In this document: in pieces, positions 1-9,352 of the stretch
Position numbering within the stretch: position 1 is the first letter of the stretch
Layout: every line of letters starts with the position of its first letter
NCBI RefSeq assembly: GCF_000382425.1
Contig: NZ_KB908293.1
Span: 303,585 to 367,584, forward strand
DNA: 64,000 bases
Direction: 5' to 3'
From: Empedobacter brevis NBRC 14943 = ATCC 43319
Lineage (GTDB): Bacteria; Bacteroidota; Bacteroidia; Flavobacteriales; Weeksellaceae
Translations under genes and position numbers: made by a program
Notes under the pieces: model-generated
Database searches by the model: none
The model's input: only the letters and a program-made list of their open reading frames with translations
Told to the model about the DNA's origin: nothing

Positions 1-2
1 CT

Positions 3-689
3 AAAAAAACACATATTATTGCCTCAAACATTGATGTTGCTTTTTTGGTTGTTACACTTTCTAATCCTAAGACTTCTTTTGGTTTTATTGACCGTTTTTT
101 AATTACTGCCGAAGCTTATCATATTCCTGTGGTTATTCTATTCAACAAAATGGATTCGTACACTGAAGAGGAAAAAGCTGAGTTGGAAATCTACAAATCG
201 ATTTACAACTCTATTGGATATGAAAGTTTAGATATTTCTGCTGAAACAGGCTTGAATCTGAATTTGGTAAAAGAACAGATGAAGGACAAAGTAAGTTTGG
301 TTTCGGGGCATTCGGGAGTTGGTAAGTCTACATTATTAAATGCTTTAAACCCTGATTTAAACTTAAAAACACACGAAATTTCAGATTTCAATAGTAAAGG
401 ACAGCATACCACAACTTTTGCCCAGATGTACGAATGGCCTTTTGGAGGTTTCATTATCGATACTCCGGGAATCAAAGAATTTGGTTTAGTACACATTGAT
501 AAATCTGAATTGCAAGGTTACTTTCCTGAAATTTTAGAATTGAAACACAATTGCAAATTCGATAATTGTATTCATGTCAACGAACCAAAATGTGCCGTTC
601 GAGATGCTGTTGAAAACGGAGATATTGCAATTTCTCGTTATGAAAATTATCTCACGTTCTTAGAAGAAGATATTTATACTGATAAATAA
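3..689 (+). CDS. rsgA: Ribosome small subunit-dependent GTPase A (5'-truncated by window edge)
   Basis: Late 30S-subunit assembly GTPase of the circularly permuted YjeQ/RsgA family. The open frame runs in from the left edge, and residues before the first ATG at 45 (ending in IIASNID) already match the family, so the OB-fold N-terminus lies outside the window. Visible in permuted order are the NKxD motif (FNKMD, codons near 144-158), the P-loop GHSGVGKST near 305-331, and DTPG near 460. A C-terminal zinc motif C-x4-C-x-H-x5-C follows near 553-595. This G4-G1-G3 order plus zinc finger is diagnostic. A strong terminator lies 45 bases downstream. Family assignment is near certain; only the start is missing. 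Confidence 0.95.
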   Translation, partial: KKTHIIASNIDVAFLVVTLSNPKTSFGFIDRFLITAEAYHIPVVILFNKMDSYTEEEKAELEIYKSIYNSIGYESLDISAETGLNLNLVKEQMKDKVSLVSGHSGVGKSTLLNALNPDLNLKTHEISDFNSKGQHTTTFAQMYEWPFGGFIIDTPGIKEFGLVHIDKSELQGYFPEILELKHNCKFDNCIHVNEPKCAVRDAVENGDIAISRYENYLTFLEEDIYTDK

Positions 690-734
690 ATTGGCTTGTT
701 TCCAACTTATTTTATATAAAATAACATAATTATT

Positions 735-770
735 AAAAAGCCATTTCAATTGAAATGGCTTTTTATTTTT
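735..770 (+). terminator. Intrinsic terminator after rsgA
   Basis: A perfect inverted repeat spans 735-764 (14-bp arms around AT, in practice 13 bp with a 4-base loop). A T-rich tail runs to 770. It closes the rsgA transcript. Confidence 0.85.
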
Positions 771-834
771 TAAAATTACGGTTTCACGTAAAAAAAAATC
801 ATCAGCTCATTTTATTTTTGTTAAAACTAATCGG

Positions 835-1107
835 ATGAACAACTTATCTATACAAATTGCATTTGATTTTGTAGAATGTACAAAAGAACAAAAAGAAAAA
901 TTCCTAACACATTTAGAGGATTTAAATTGGAAACCCTTGAACCCGAATAAATTGTGGATTGCAGAGTTTGTAGATGTTGAAAACAAAGAAGATAAATTAA
1001 TCAATATTGAACAAGAGTTAATTTTCGCAAAAGAAATCTCTAATTTATATGAATTAGATTACGCTATCATTGCTGATGACGAAATCTATTTTAATCAATT
1101 AACTTAA
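835..1107 (+). CDS. Small hypothetical protein
   Basis: A 90-residue soluble, acidic protein with no signal peptide, membrane segment or recognised domain. It is probably real: it stands alone between two terminators (735-770 and 1147-1186), its codon use resembles its neighbours, and a TATTTTTG sequence matching the Bacteroidota -7 element lies at 813-820, 14 bases before the ATG. The opposite-strand ORF at 807-1004 is a shadow of it. No function is proposed. Confidence 0.6.
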   Translation: MNNLSIQIAFDFVECTKEQKEKFLTHLEDLNWKPLNPNKLWIAEFVDVENKEDKLINIEQELIFAKEISNLYELDYAIIADDEIYFNQLT

Positions 1108-1146
1108 ACACAAAGCGATTGCTTGCTTAACCTAAACTACAACAAG

Positions 1147-1186
1147 GCGTTACAACACATACATTATGAGCTGTAACGCTTTTTCT
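1147..1186 (+). terminator. Intrinsic terminator after the 835-1107 gene
   Basis: Eight-bp perfect stem (1147-1154 with 1172-1179), a 17-base loop, and a T-rich tract from 1180. It separates the small gene from dtd. Confidence 0.65.
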
Positions 1187-1266
1187 TTCAATAAAATCCC
1201 TTTCAAAATAATTCATAATTTTTTCTTAAATTTCTAGTGATTTTTAAATCATATTAAACAATACAT

Positions 1267-1716
1267 ATGCGAGTGATTTTACAGCGTGTTAAACATGCTT
1301 CTGTAATGATTGATGGGGAAATATCCGGTAAAATTGAAAACGGAATTTTAGCTTTAGTTGGTTTTGAGCCCGAAGACACAAAAGAAGACTTTGAATGGAT
1401 GGCAAAAAAAATCATTCAATTGCGAATCTTTAATGATGAAAATGGTGTGATGAATTTAGATGTACAACAAATTGATGGTGATATTTTAGTTGTCTCACAA
1501 TTCACTTTACATGCTTCTACCAAAAAAGGAAACCGCCCTTCTTACATCAAAGCTTCAAAACCTAATTTAGCTACCGAACAATATCACTCGTTTTTGAATG
1601 TTATAGAACGTAATTTCAAGCCTGTAGAAAAAGGTATCTTTGGAGCAGACATGAAAGTTGAATTATTAAACGATGGTCCAGTCACTATCTTTATTGATTC
1701 AAAAAATAAAGAATAA
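1267..1716 (+). CDS. dtd: D-aminoacyl-tRNA deacylase
   Basis: Hydrolyses D-amino acids from mischarged tRNAs, such as D-Tyr-tRNA, in the cytoplasm. At 149 residues it is the usual DTD length. It opens with MRVILQRVKHASV, typical of the family. It carries the SQFTLHA segment near residue 78 and the cross-subunit Gly-cisPro loop GPVT near residue 138, which forms the chirality-sensing active site of the homodimer. The ATG at 1267 is the first possible start. The following DUF3857 gene begins 22 bases after its stop, so co-transcription is possible. Confidence 0.96.
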   Translation: MRVILQRVKHASVMIDGEISGKIENGILALVGFEPEDTKEDFEWMAKKIIQLRIFNDENGVMNLDVQQIDGDILVVSQFTLHASTKKGNRPSYIKASKPNLATEQYHSFLNVIERNFKPVEKGIFGADMKVELLNDGPVTIFIDSKNKE

Positions 1717-1738
1717 TCTAATGAATAACTTATATTGA

Positions 1739-3634
1739 ATGAAACACACTCTACTTTTTACAACTTTTTTAATTGGTTCATTTTCTTTTGCTCAAAATTA
1801 TGCCGTAGATCAAATTCCTGCTGATTTGCTAAAAGATGCTTATGCTGTTGTTCGAAAAAATGACGAAAAAATTGAATTACTGAAAGTTGATGAACTCAAA
1901 TACACCGAAGATGCTGTCGTTACCGTTTTGAGTAAAGCCGGTGATAATTACGTCGGTACACAAGTACATTATAATCCGAATATCAAAATTGATGTACTTG
2001 AAGCAACTTTATATGATGCAAATGGAAAAGAATTAAAAAAATTCAAATCAAAAGATTTCAGTGATCAAAGTTATGTCAGTAATGGACAAATGTATACAGA
2101 TGACCGTATAAAATACCTCAATTTTACACCTACACAATATCCGTATACAATTCATTATAAGATTGCGAAGACGAGTAAAAATACAATTGGAATTCCGAAA
2201 TGGTTTCCTGTTAAAGCCTCAAATTTATCTGTAGAAAAATCATCTTATATTTTTACAAATAAAACCAATTCCGTTATTCGTCTGAAAGAAAATAATTTTA
2301 CAGGATTTAATATTCAGAAAGAAGGAGACACAAATAACCTGAAATATACATTCGATAACATTCCTGCTTTCAATGAAGAAGAGAGGATGATTAGCCCAAA
2401 AAATATTTTCCCGAATGCAATTCTAGCTTCTAATCAAATCAGTATTGACGGTGTAAAAGGGACATTCGACAATTGGAATGATTATGGAAAATGGACATTT
2501 GAAAGCTTAGTCGGAGGAAAACAGGATTTTAGTCCGACTCAAAAAGAGTTCTTCCGAAATTTAGTAAAAGATGCAAAATCGGATCGGGAAAAAGTTCAAA
2601 TTCTTTACAAACATTTACAACATAAAGTCCGTTACATTGGTGTACAACTTGGTATCGGAGGACTTTCTCCTTTTCCTGCTTCTTATGTTGAAAGTAAAAG
2701 TTATGGCGATTGTAAAGCACTGACAAACTATACCATGTCCATGTTAGATGCTGTAGGCATCAAATCCTATTATACAGAAGTTCATTCCGGTTCTTCTCCT
2801 CAGGACATGACAGAAGATATGATGTACTTACAAGGTGATCATGTTATCTTATATGTTCCGTTAAAAGACGAAGATATTTGGCTGGAAACAACAAGTCAAA
2901 CTTCTGCTTTCAATTATTTAGGTGATTTTACCGCGAATAGAAAAGTTTTTATTCTGGATGAAAATGGAGGAAAAATTATTTCTTCTCAAAAATTTCTTCC
3001 GGAAGACAATCAATTACTGGTTCATGGAGCAGCTACAATCGCTCCTGACGGAACGTTGAGTTTACAGTTCACTGAAACCTCAAAAGGATTGATATACGAA
3101 AACTTCGCAAGATTTAATCAACTGAATGATAAGGAGCTTGATTTACGATTAAAAAATCGTTTTTCTTCGTTACAAGGTATTCATTTCAAGAAAAAAGAAT
3201 TTGAAAATGATTGGGAAAATGCCATTTTCACTTCAAATTTTGATTTTACCGTTCCTAATTATGCAAAAGTTCAGGGAAATAATATCATCATCAATATGAT
3301 TCCCATCAACCGAGAAGAAACGTCATTAAAAAAAGTAAAAGAGCGAAAATTTGATTTTAAAATTGAATCGGGATACGTAGACGAAGTATCATATACACTT
3401 ACGCTTCCTGTGGGGTATAAATTGCCTCAAAAATTTGATGCTGTGACAGCTAAATCTTCCTTTGGTGAATATCTTTTAGAAATTACCCCAAAAGACCAAT
3501 CCAATTTAGAAATCAAACGTATCTACAAACAATTTCCTGGCAATTTTCCAAAAGAAAAGTTCAACGACTACGTTGAATTTCGCAGACAAATTGCCGGATA
3601 TGATAACACGAAACTACTTTTAGAAAAATTATAA
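1739..3634 (+). CDS. Exported DUF3857 / transglutaminase-like protein, catalytic residues present
   Basis: A 631-residue protein with a signal peptide (about residues 1-18, ending SFAQ), an N-terminal DUF3857 region and a transglutaminase-like papain-fold core. The core carries a plausible catalytic cysteine in SYGDCKALTNY (about residue 325) and a histidine in GDHVILYVPL (about residue 367). Acidic residues follow in the WLETTSQ segment. Family knowledge suggests a periplasmic or outer-membrane-associated cysteine amidase/transglutaminase fold, but substrates are unknown. The next gene, 16 bases downstream, is a divergent relative, so the two probably form a pair made from one mRNA. Confidence 0.85.
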   Translation: MKHTLLFTTFLIGSFSFAQNYAVDQIPADLLKDAYAVVRKNDEKIELLKVDELKYTEDAVVTVLSKAGDNYVGTQVHYNPNIKIDVLEATLYDANGKELKKFKSKDFSDQSYVSNGQMYTDDRIKYLNFTPTQYPYTIHYKIAKTSKNTIGIPKWFPVKASNLSVEKSSYIFTNKTNSVIRLKENNFTGFNIQKEGDTNNLKYTFDNIPAFNEEERMISPKNIFPNAILASNQISIDGVKGTFDNWNDYGKWTFESLVGGKQDFSPTQKEFFRNLVKDAKSDREKVQILYKHLQHKVRYIGVQLGIGGLSPFPASYVESKSYGDCKALTNYTMSMLDAVGIKSYYTEVHSGSSPQDMTEDMMYLQGDHVILYVPLKDEDIWLETTSQTSAFNYLGDFTANRKVFILDENGGKIISSQKFLPEDNQLLVHGAATIAPDGTLSLQFTETSKGLIYENFARFNQLNDKELDLRLKNRFSSLQGIHFKKKEFENDWENAIFTSNFDFTVPNYAKVQGNNIIINMIPINREETSLKKVKERKFDFKIESGYVDEVSYTLTLPVGYKLPQKFDAVTAKSSFGEYLLEITPKDQSNLEIKRIYKQFPGNFPKEKFNDYVEFRRQIAGYDNTKLLLEKL

Positions 3635-3650
3635 CACACTAATTACTCAT

Positions 3651-5654
3651 ATGAAGACCTTATTTACAATCGTAGCATCTGTTGCTACAATTTCCGGTTT
3701 TGCTCAAGAAGTCAAATTTGGAAAGATTTCGAAAAAAGATTTCGAAAAAACAACAAGTACCATTCAAGCAGATGCTCCGGCTGAAGTTTTATATGCAGAT
3801 GGTAATTACAAAATTAATTTTAATACATCTCAAGGAGGTATTGAACAAACAAAAAAAGTTTTTTATCGAATTATTGTTTTCGATAAAGATAAAACACCAG
3901 ACGATGTTTTGAAAGTTGAAATTCCTTTGTATAAAAGTTCAGGATCAGATCAAGATAAATTATTATCCCTAAAAGCTATTACTTACAACCTTGACGGAGG
4001 AAAAATAACGGAACAAAAAGTTGAGAAAAAAGATATTTTCTTAGACAAAGTGCATCGCTTTATGGATAAGCAAACTTTTACATTCCCTAATGTAAAGAAC
4101 GGATCAATCTTAGAATACTCTTATGAAATCGTCTCTCCTTTTTATGGACAAACTGATACATGGTATTTCCAGCAGTCTGTTCCTGTTGTTGCAAGTAACT
4201 TCACGTTACAAAACCAAGAATATTTTAACTATCAACAAGATTTAAGAGGTGGATTTGCTCCTAAAATAACTAATAACAGTAAAAAAGAAACCGGAACATA
4301 TAAACAAGGTGGATTTAATATCAACGAATTTCACCATAAACAGCTGTCCCAAGGTTCTTATGAGTTAACCATTAATGAAAAAAAGTATTCTTTGTCAGAT
4401 CTTCCTTCCTATTCTCGTGAAGCATATGTTCTTAATCCAAGAAACATGTTGGCAAGTATTCAGTTTGAATTAGCTTCTTATCAAGCTCCTGGTCGTACTA
4501 TCGAAAATTTTTCAACAACTTGGGAACGCATTGGTAAAGATTTGATGGATCACGAGAATTTTGGTCGTCAGTTAAATGGAAACGGTTTTTTAGATGAAAC
4601 GGTAAATTCTACAATTACAGGGAAAACAACGAATATTCAAAAAACGCAAGCTATATTTGATTATGTCAAAACAGCGGTTACCTGGAATGATTATCTAGGC
4701 GAATATACAGACAAAGGAATTCGAAAAACATTCAATGAAAAATCCGGAAATTCTGCAGATATTAACCTGATGCTAACTGCTATGTTGCGCAAAGCCGGAA
4801 TTGATGCAAATCCTATCGTACTAAGCACTTTACAGAATGGACTTATTAATTATTCGTTTCCTTCTCGCAGTAAATTAAATTATGTCATTGTAGGTGCTGC
4901 TGTGGACGGTGAATTTTATTTAATGGATGCAACAGATAAAAATGCACAAATTAATTTATTACCAATTCGAGCAATTAATGATCGAGGATTTCTGGTTAAT
5001 GATAAAGGAATTAAAGAAATTCCTTTGCGAAATTCTATCATGACCAACAATAAAATATCTATCACTGCTGATCTGATTGCCGATGGCACATTAAAAGGTA
5101 CTTTCTCCAATGTTCGTGACAATTATTTTTACATGTTCGACAAAAGTGAAATTGCAAATGATCCAAAAGCATTTGAAAAAGAATATATAGAGGATTATAA
5201 TTTTGAGATTTCCGATTTCAAAACGCAAGACAATCAACAAAACGTTATTCGCCATCAATTCAAATTTGATGATGTAAAAGCTGATGTAGCCGGAAATAAA
5301 ATATTATTCAATCCGTTTCTTTTTGTTGCAAATACTAAACATCATCTGAACTTAGAACAACGCAATTATAATATAGAATTCGGGGCGCCTACAACAAACA
5401 CAAACACAGTGAAAATTAAAATCCCGGAAGGTTATAAAGTGGAATCATTGCCAACAGAAAAGCAATTTACAATGCCTGATCAAGCCGGAGGATATGTCTG
5501 TAAAGTGATTGAAAAAGACGGTTTCATTATTGCTCAAGCACAAAAAGTGATCCCTTACAGTACTTTACCTGCTCAATACTATAAACCTTTGAAAGATTTT
5601 TTAACAAATATCATTCATGCAGAAAGTCAGCAAGTGATTTTAGTGAAACAATAA
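3651..5654 (+). CDS. Exported DUF3857 / transglutaminase-like protein, catalytic residues lost
   Basis: A 667-residue partner of the preceding gene, with a signal peptide ending GFAQ near residue 19 and the same overall layout: a DUF3857-type N-terminal half, then a transglutaminase-like core around residues 340-460. The expected Gly-Asp-Cys is replaced by SGNSADINLML (about residue 367), and the expected histidine segment reads LNYVIVGAAVDG. Cys and His both therefore appear to be missing, and it is probably a non-catalytic member, perhaps a binding partner or scaffold for the active homologue upstream. The fold assignment is by resemblance and the function is unknown. Confidence 0.8.
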   Translation: MKTLFTIVASVATISGFAQEVKFGKISKKDFEKTTSTIQADAPAEVLYADGNYKINFNTSQGGIEQTKKVFYRIIVFDKDKTPDDVLKVEIPLYKSSGSDQDKLLSLKAITYNLDGGKITEQKVEKKDIFLDKVHRFMDKQTFTFPNVKNGSILEYSYEIVSPFYGQTDTWYFQQSVPVVASNFTLQNQEYFNYQQDLRGGFAPKITNNSKKETGTYKQGGFNINEFHHKQLSQGSYELTINEKKYSLSDLPSYSREAYVLNPRNMLASIQFELASYQAPGRTIENFSTTWERIGKDLMDHENFGRQLNGNGFLDETVNSTITGKTTNIQKTQAIFDYVKTAVTWNDYLGEYTDKGIRKTFNEKSGNSADINLMLTAMLRKAGIDANPIVLSTLQNGLINYSFPSRSKLNYVIVGAAVDGEFYLMDATDKNAQINLLPIRAINDRGFLVNDKGIKEIPLRNSIMTNNKISITADLIADGTLKGTFSNVRDNYFYMFDKSEIANDPKAFEKEYIEDYNFEISDFKTQDNQQNVIRHQFKFDDVKADVAGNKILFNPFLFVANTKHHLNLEQRNYNIEFGAPTTNTNTVKIKIPEGYKVESLPTEKQFTMPDQAGGYVCKVIEKDGFIIAQAQKVIPYSTLPAQYYKPLKDFLTNIIHAESQQVILVKQ

Positions 5655-5675
5655 AAAATATTCTAAACGATTAAT

Positions 5676-5713
5676 AAAGCCAACACCAACCTCGTGTTGG
5701 CTTTTTATTTTTG
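5676..5713 (+). terminator. Intrinsic terminator after the DUF3857 pair
   Basis: Eleven-bp perfect stem (5676-5686 with 5694-5704), 7-base loop, then a T-rich tail. The tail also contains a TATTTTTG (5706-5713) matching the Bacteroidota -7 element, which may help transcribe the next gene. Confidence 0.85.
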
Positions 5714-5742
5714 TACCTTTATCTTTTTAAAATTTTAAATAA

Positions 5743-6069
5743 ATGAGCCTTAAACAAGCACAATTAGATGTCGATAACTGGATTAAAGAGCATGGTGTTC
5801 GCTATTTTAACGAATTAACAAACATGGCACAACTTACGGAAGAAGTTGGAGAGGTTGCTCGTATTATTGCTCGTCGTTACGGTGAACAATCAGAAAAAGA
5901 ATCAGATAAAAATAAGGATCTTGGAGAAGAATTGGCAGACGTTATTTTTGTTGCACTTTGTTTAGCCAATCAGACTGGCGTAGACTTAGAATCTGCTTTC
6001 TACAAAAAATTAGATTACAAAACAAAACGAGACCACAACCGCCATCAAAACAACGACAAACTAAAATAA
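5743..6069 (+). CDS. MazG-like nucleotide pyrophosphohydrolase
   Basis: A 108-residue all-alpha NTP pyrophosphatase of the MazG/RS21-C6 superfamily. The Mg-binding EExxE...ExxD signature is visible as EEVGE (about residue 33) and EELAD (about residue 63). Such enzymes hydrolyse canonical or damaged (d)NTPs to monophosphates in the cytoplasm; the substrate here is unknown. The stop is only 2 bases before the aroA start, so the two are almost certainly translated from one message, though no functional link is obvious. Confidence 0.88.
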   Translation: MSLKQAQLDVDNWIKEHGVRYFNELTNMAQLTEEVGEVARIIARRYGEQSEKESDKNKDLGEELADVIFVALCLANQTGVDLESAFYKKLDYKTKRDHNRHQNNDKLK

Positions 6070-6071
6070 AT

Positions 6072-7301
6072 ATGATTGAAATTTCAGCACTCCAATCTCC
6101 CATACATTCTCAATTAGCAATAACAGGTTCTAAAAGTGAAAGTAATCGTTTGTTATTATTGAATCAATTATTTGAAAATGCTTTAACATTAGAAAACGTT
6201 TCGAATTCTGAAGATTCACAATTAATGCAAAAAGCTTTAGCAAATAAAACGGATGTAATTGACATTCATCATGCCGGAACTGCAATGCGTTTCTTAACAG
6301 CTTATTTTTCTATTCAAGAAGGAAGAAAGGTTACGTTAACAGGTTCTGAGAGAATGAAACAACGACCGATTAAAATTTTGGTGGACGCATTGAATGAATT
6401 GGGTGCAGAAATTTCGTATCAGGAAAATGAAGGTTATCCACCTTTGACAATCATTGGAACCAAATTAAAGAAAAATTCCATTACCATTCCCTCTAATATT
6501 AGTTCGCAATACATTACTGCGTTGTGCTTAATTGGGACGAAATTAGAGAATGGATTAACAATAAATCTTGATGGGAAAGTCATTTCAGTTCCTTACATCC
6601 AAATGACAATCCAATTGTTAAATAAAGTTGGAATTAAAGCCGCTTTTAAAGGAAATACTATTCAGATTCCTTTTACAGAAGTTATTCAACCTCAAACTTT
6701 ACAAGTAGAATCTGATTGGAGTTCAGCTTCTTATTACTATAGTTTAATCGCTTTATCAAAAAATTCTGAAATTAAAATTTCAACTTATTTCGAAAATTCC
6801 TTACAAGGGGATTCAGCTCTACAAGTTATTTATGCTGAAAACTTTGGTGTAATTTCAACTTTTGAGAATGGCGTTTTAAGTCTAAAACACAATCCCGAAT
6901 TTCAATTGCAACAAGCTATTGAATTAAACTTAATCAATACTCCGGATATTGCACAAACTATTGCAGCTACTTGTGTAGGTCTAAAAGTAAATTGTGTTTT
7001 AACCGGTTTGGAGACTTTAAAAATTAAAGAAACAGATCGCTTGGTTGCACTCAAAACTGAATTGGAAAAATTTGGTGCAATTATTACTATAACAGAGGAT
7101 TCCTTATCGATTGATGGCTATCAAGATGATAACGAAATTCCTACTTTGGAGACGTATAATGATCATAGAATGGCGATGTGTATGGCGCCTTTGGCTCAAC
7201 TACAACCAATTCGTATTAACAATGAAATGGTGGTTGAAAAATCATATCCAACTTTCTGGGAAGATTGGAAAAAATTAGGATTCGAAATCAAATCAATATA
7301 A
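6072..7301 (+). CDS. aroA: 3-phosphoshikimate 1-carboxyvinyltransferase (EPSP synthase)
   Basis: Sixth step of the shikimate pathway: PEP plus shikimate-3-phosphate gives EPSP. At 409 residues it is slightly shorter than the usual 425-440. Substrate-binding motifs are clear: GSKSESNRLL near residue 17, GTAMRFLTAY near residue 68, LKIKETDRL near residue 316 and DHRMAM near residue 365. I chose the ATG at 6072 because the protein then starts directly with the family N-terminus (MIEISAL). The longer reading from 5958 lies inside the MazG-like gene in another frame. It is coupled to that gene by a 2-base gap and followed by a strong terminator. Confidence 0.95.
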   Translation: MIEISALQSPIHSQLAITGSKSESNRLLLLNQLFENALTLENVSNSEDSQLMQKALANKTDVIDIHHAGTAMRFLTAYFSIQEGRKVTLTGSERMKQRPIKILVDALNELGAEISYQENEGYPPLTIIGTKLKKNSITIPSNISSQYITALCLIGTKLENGLTINLDGKVISVPYIQMTIQLLNKVGIKAAFKGNTIQIPFTEVIQPQTLQVESDWSSASYYYSLIALSKNSEIKISTYFENSLQGDSALQVIYAENFGVISTFENGVLSLKHNPEFQLQQAIELNLINTPDIAQTIAATCVGLKVNCVLTGLETLKIKETDRLVALKTELEKFGAIITITEDSLSIDGYQDDNEIPTLETYNDHRMAMCMAPLAQLQPIRINNEMVVEKSYPTFWEDWKKLGFEIKSI

Positions 7302-7312
7302 AATAGATGAAT

Positions 7313-7342
7313 AAAAAAAGCTTCACATTTGAAGCTTTTTTT
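7313..7342. terminator. Bidirectional intrinsic terminator, aroA / ABC exporter
   Basis: Perfect 13-bp stem (7313-7325 with 7330-7342) with a 4-base loop. A-tract and T-tract arms allow termination from either side. It lies between the convergent aroA and the exporter gene ending at 7365. Confidence 0.85.
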
Positions 7343-7364
7343 AGTTTAGTCTGAAATGAAAACA

Positions 7365-9200
7365 TTATTCACTAAAGCTCTGCATATTCACTAAATTCGC
7401 ATAAACGCCTTTTTTCTCGATAAGCGATTGATGATTTCCTTCTTCAATTATTTTTCCGGCTTCCATCACAACAATCTTATCAGCATTCTGAATCGTTGAC
7501 AAACGATGTGCAATAACCAAAGAAGTTCTGTTTTGCATCATATTATTTAAGGCTTCTTGTACCAGTTTTTCAGATCTCGTGTCCAATGCTGATGTTGCTT
7601 CATCCAAAACCATTATTGGTGGATTTTTATAAACCGCACGCGCAATACTTAATCGTTGTTTCTGTCCTCCTGAAAGTTTATTTCCTCCTTCACCTACTGA
7701 TTCTTGGTATTTCTCTGGCATTTTAACAATAAATTCTTCCGCATTTGCAACTTTAGCAGCGTGCTCTACTCTTTCTTGATTAGGCAATTTATCTCCCAAA
7801 GAAATATTATTAAAAATTGAATCATTAAATAGAATTGAATCTTGCGTTACTAATCCAAACAACATGCGATAATCTTGCAATTTTATATGTTTAATATCGA
7901 TTCCGTCAATTAAGATTTGTCCTGATTTTACATCCCAAAACCGTGTAATCAAATTTGCCAAAGTCGATTTTCCTGAACCTGATTGCCCCACCAAAGCTAC
8001 CGTTTCTCCTTTCTTAATGGTGAGATTAAAATCTTTAATGACATCATGTTTACCATATGCAAATGTTACATTCTTAAATTCGATTTTGTCCTCAAATACC
8101 TCAATGCTTTTCGCATCAGGCAAATCCTGAATTGAAACTTCTGCATCTAAAATTTCAAAAATACGTTGAGCAGAAACCTCTCCTTTCTGAACATCTGATA
8201 AAGCTTTTGAAAAACGTTTAATAGGATCCAATAAAGTGTAAAAAGTCGCTATATAAAATATGAATTGAGAACCTGTCAATCCATTTCCTTCTAAAGATAA
8301 TTTTCCTCCAAAAAATACGATCAGTCCAATCGTAATTGCTCCTAAAAATTCGCTTGTAGGCGATGCTAAAGCTCTTTTCTTCATTACTTTTTGAAGATAT
8401 TTTCTGTACCGGTTAATTGATTTATCAAAACGGCCTTTTACTTGATTTTCAGCATTGAAAATCTTAATAATCTTTAACGAAGTCAAGGTTTCATCAACAT
8501 ACGTTATTATGTTTGACAATTCATCTTGTGCATGTTCTGCTGCTTTCTTAAGACTCTTTCCTATCAAAGAAATGATTGTTCCCATTATTGGGAAAACCAA
8601 AATTGCAAAAATTGTCAATTGATAACTTACGGTAAATAATACGCCTACAAAAACAATAATCATAATTGGTGAACGTACAATCTCTACAATAGAATTTAAA
8701 ATATTCGACTCTACTTCATTTACATCACTCGAAATACGGTTAATCATATCCCCTTTTCGTTTTTCAGTAAAATATGCAACAGGCAAATCGATAATTTTAT
8801 TGTGAATATCAACTCGCAAATCGCGTGTAACCCCTGAACGTAAATCAACTAAACAGGTTTCTGAAAGAAAACTAAAAATATTTCGAAACAAAAATGCTGC
8901 AATAAAAATTACACAAGAAATCGCCAATACATAAACGGGACCCTCAGTTTGCGAAACTTCGTTCATGTAGTAAGCCGAATAATCTGAAAAAAACTGTTTC
9001 AAGTCACCTAAACTTCCTGAATATATTGGTTTAGAAATAACAGCTGTATTTTTTTCGCCAAAAAGAACACCTAAAATAGGCATCATAAAGGCCAAAGCAA
9101 TTACATTAAAAAGTGCGTAAAGTAAATTGAATATAATCGCTGTTACAAACGAAGATCTATATGGTTTGGCGTAAGCAAACGCTCTTTTAGTTAAACTCAT
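7365..9200 (-). CDS. ABC exporter, MsbA-like (transmembrane and ATPase domains fused)
   Basis: A 611-residue half-transporter that would work as a homodimer in the inner membrane. The N-terminal half (about residues 15-340) contains about six hydrophobic helices. The ATPase half shows Walker A GQSGSGKST (about 403), a Q-loop (VTQDS), the LSGGQKQR signature (about 510), Walker B IMVLDEATSALD and the H-loop AHRLST. This is the ABCB/MsbA type, most often exporting lipid A-core, lipids or drugs; the cargo cannot be read from sequence. It is monocistronic, with its own -7 element at 9242-9249 and a terminator on each side. Confidence 0.9.
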   Translation of the reverse strand: MSLTKRAFAYAKPYRSSFVTAIIFNLLYALFNVIALAFMMPILGVLFGEKNTAVISKPIYSGSLGDLKQFFSDYSAYYMNEVSQTEGPVYVLAISCVIFIAAFLFRNIFSFLSETCLVDLRSGVTRDLRVDIHNKIIDLPVAYFTEKRKGDMINRISSDVNEVESNILNSIVEIVRSPIMIIVFVGVLFTVSYQLTIFAILVFPIMGTIISLIGKSLKKAAEHAQDELSNIITYVDETLTSLKIIKIFNAENQVKGRFDKSINRYRKYLQKVMKKRALASPTSEFLGAITIGLIVFFGGKLSLEGNGLTGSQFIFYIATFYTLLDPIKRFSKALSDVQKGEVSAQRIFEILDAEVSIQDLPDAKSIEVFEDKIEFKNVTFAYGKHDVIKDFNLTIKKGETVALVGQSGSGKSTLANLITRFWDVKSGQILIDGIDIKHIKLQDYRMLFGLVTQDSILFNDSIFNNISLGDKLPNQERVEHAAKVANAEEFIVKMPEKYQESVGEGGNKLSGGQKQRLSIARAVYKNPPIMVLDEATSALDTRSEKLVQEALNNMMQNRTSLVIAHRLSTIQNADKIVVMEAGKIIEEGNHQSLIEKKGVYANLVNMQSFSE

Positions 9201-9215
9201 TCAAATATTTTAGTC

Positions 9216-9249
9216 GTTTCAAAAAATAAATTTTGAAACCACAAATTTA
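9216..9249 (-). promoter_or_regulatory. Promoter -7 element with start-site inverted repeat
   Basis: On the minus strand TAAATTTG (9242-9249) matches the Bacteroidota -7 consensus TAnnTTTG about 40 bases before the exporter ATG. A perfect 9-bp inverted repeat (9216-9224 with 9231-9239) lies immediately downstream, where transcription should begin. It could be an operator or a 5' mRNA hairpin. Confidence 0.5.
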
Positions 9250-9252
9250 CAC

Positions 9253-9293
9253 AAAAAAATAATGACTATTCTTTTTTAAGAAATAGTCATTAT
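9253..9293 (-). terminator. Intrinsic terminator after the DUF2147 gene
   Basis: Twelve-bp perfect stem (9259-9270 with 9282-9293) with a partly paired loop. On the minus strand it is followed by seven T residues (9253-9259). It ends the upstream DUF2147 transcript. Confidence 0.75.
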
Positions 9294-9352
9294 AGAGTAA
9301 AATTTTGTGGGTTTGATTACTCAGAGTAACCTTTTCGTTTTTGTTTTGATTT

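Noticed and set aside
5958..6071. Longer aroA reading frame starting inside the MazG-like gene
   Set aside because: It would overlap that gene by 112 bases, and the added residues are a basic out-of-frame shadow of its 3' end; the family N-terminus begins at ATG 6072.
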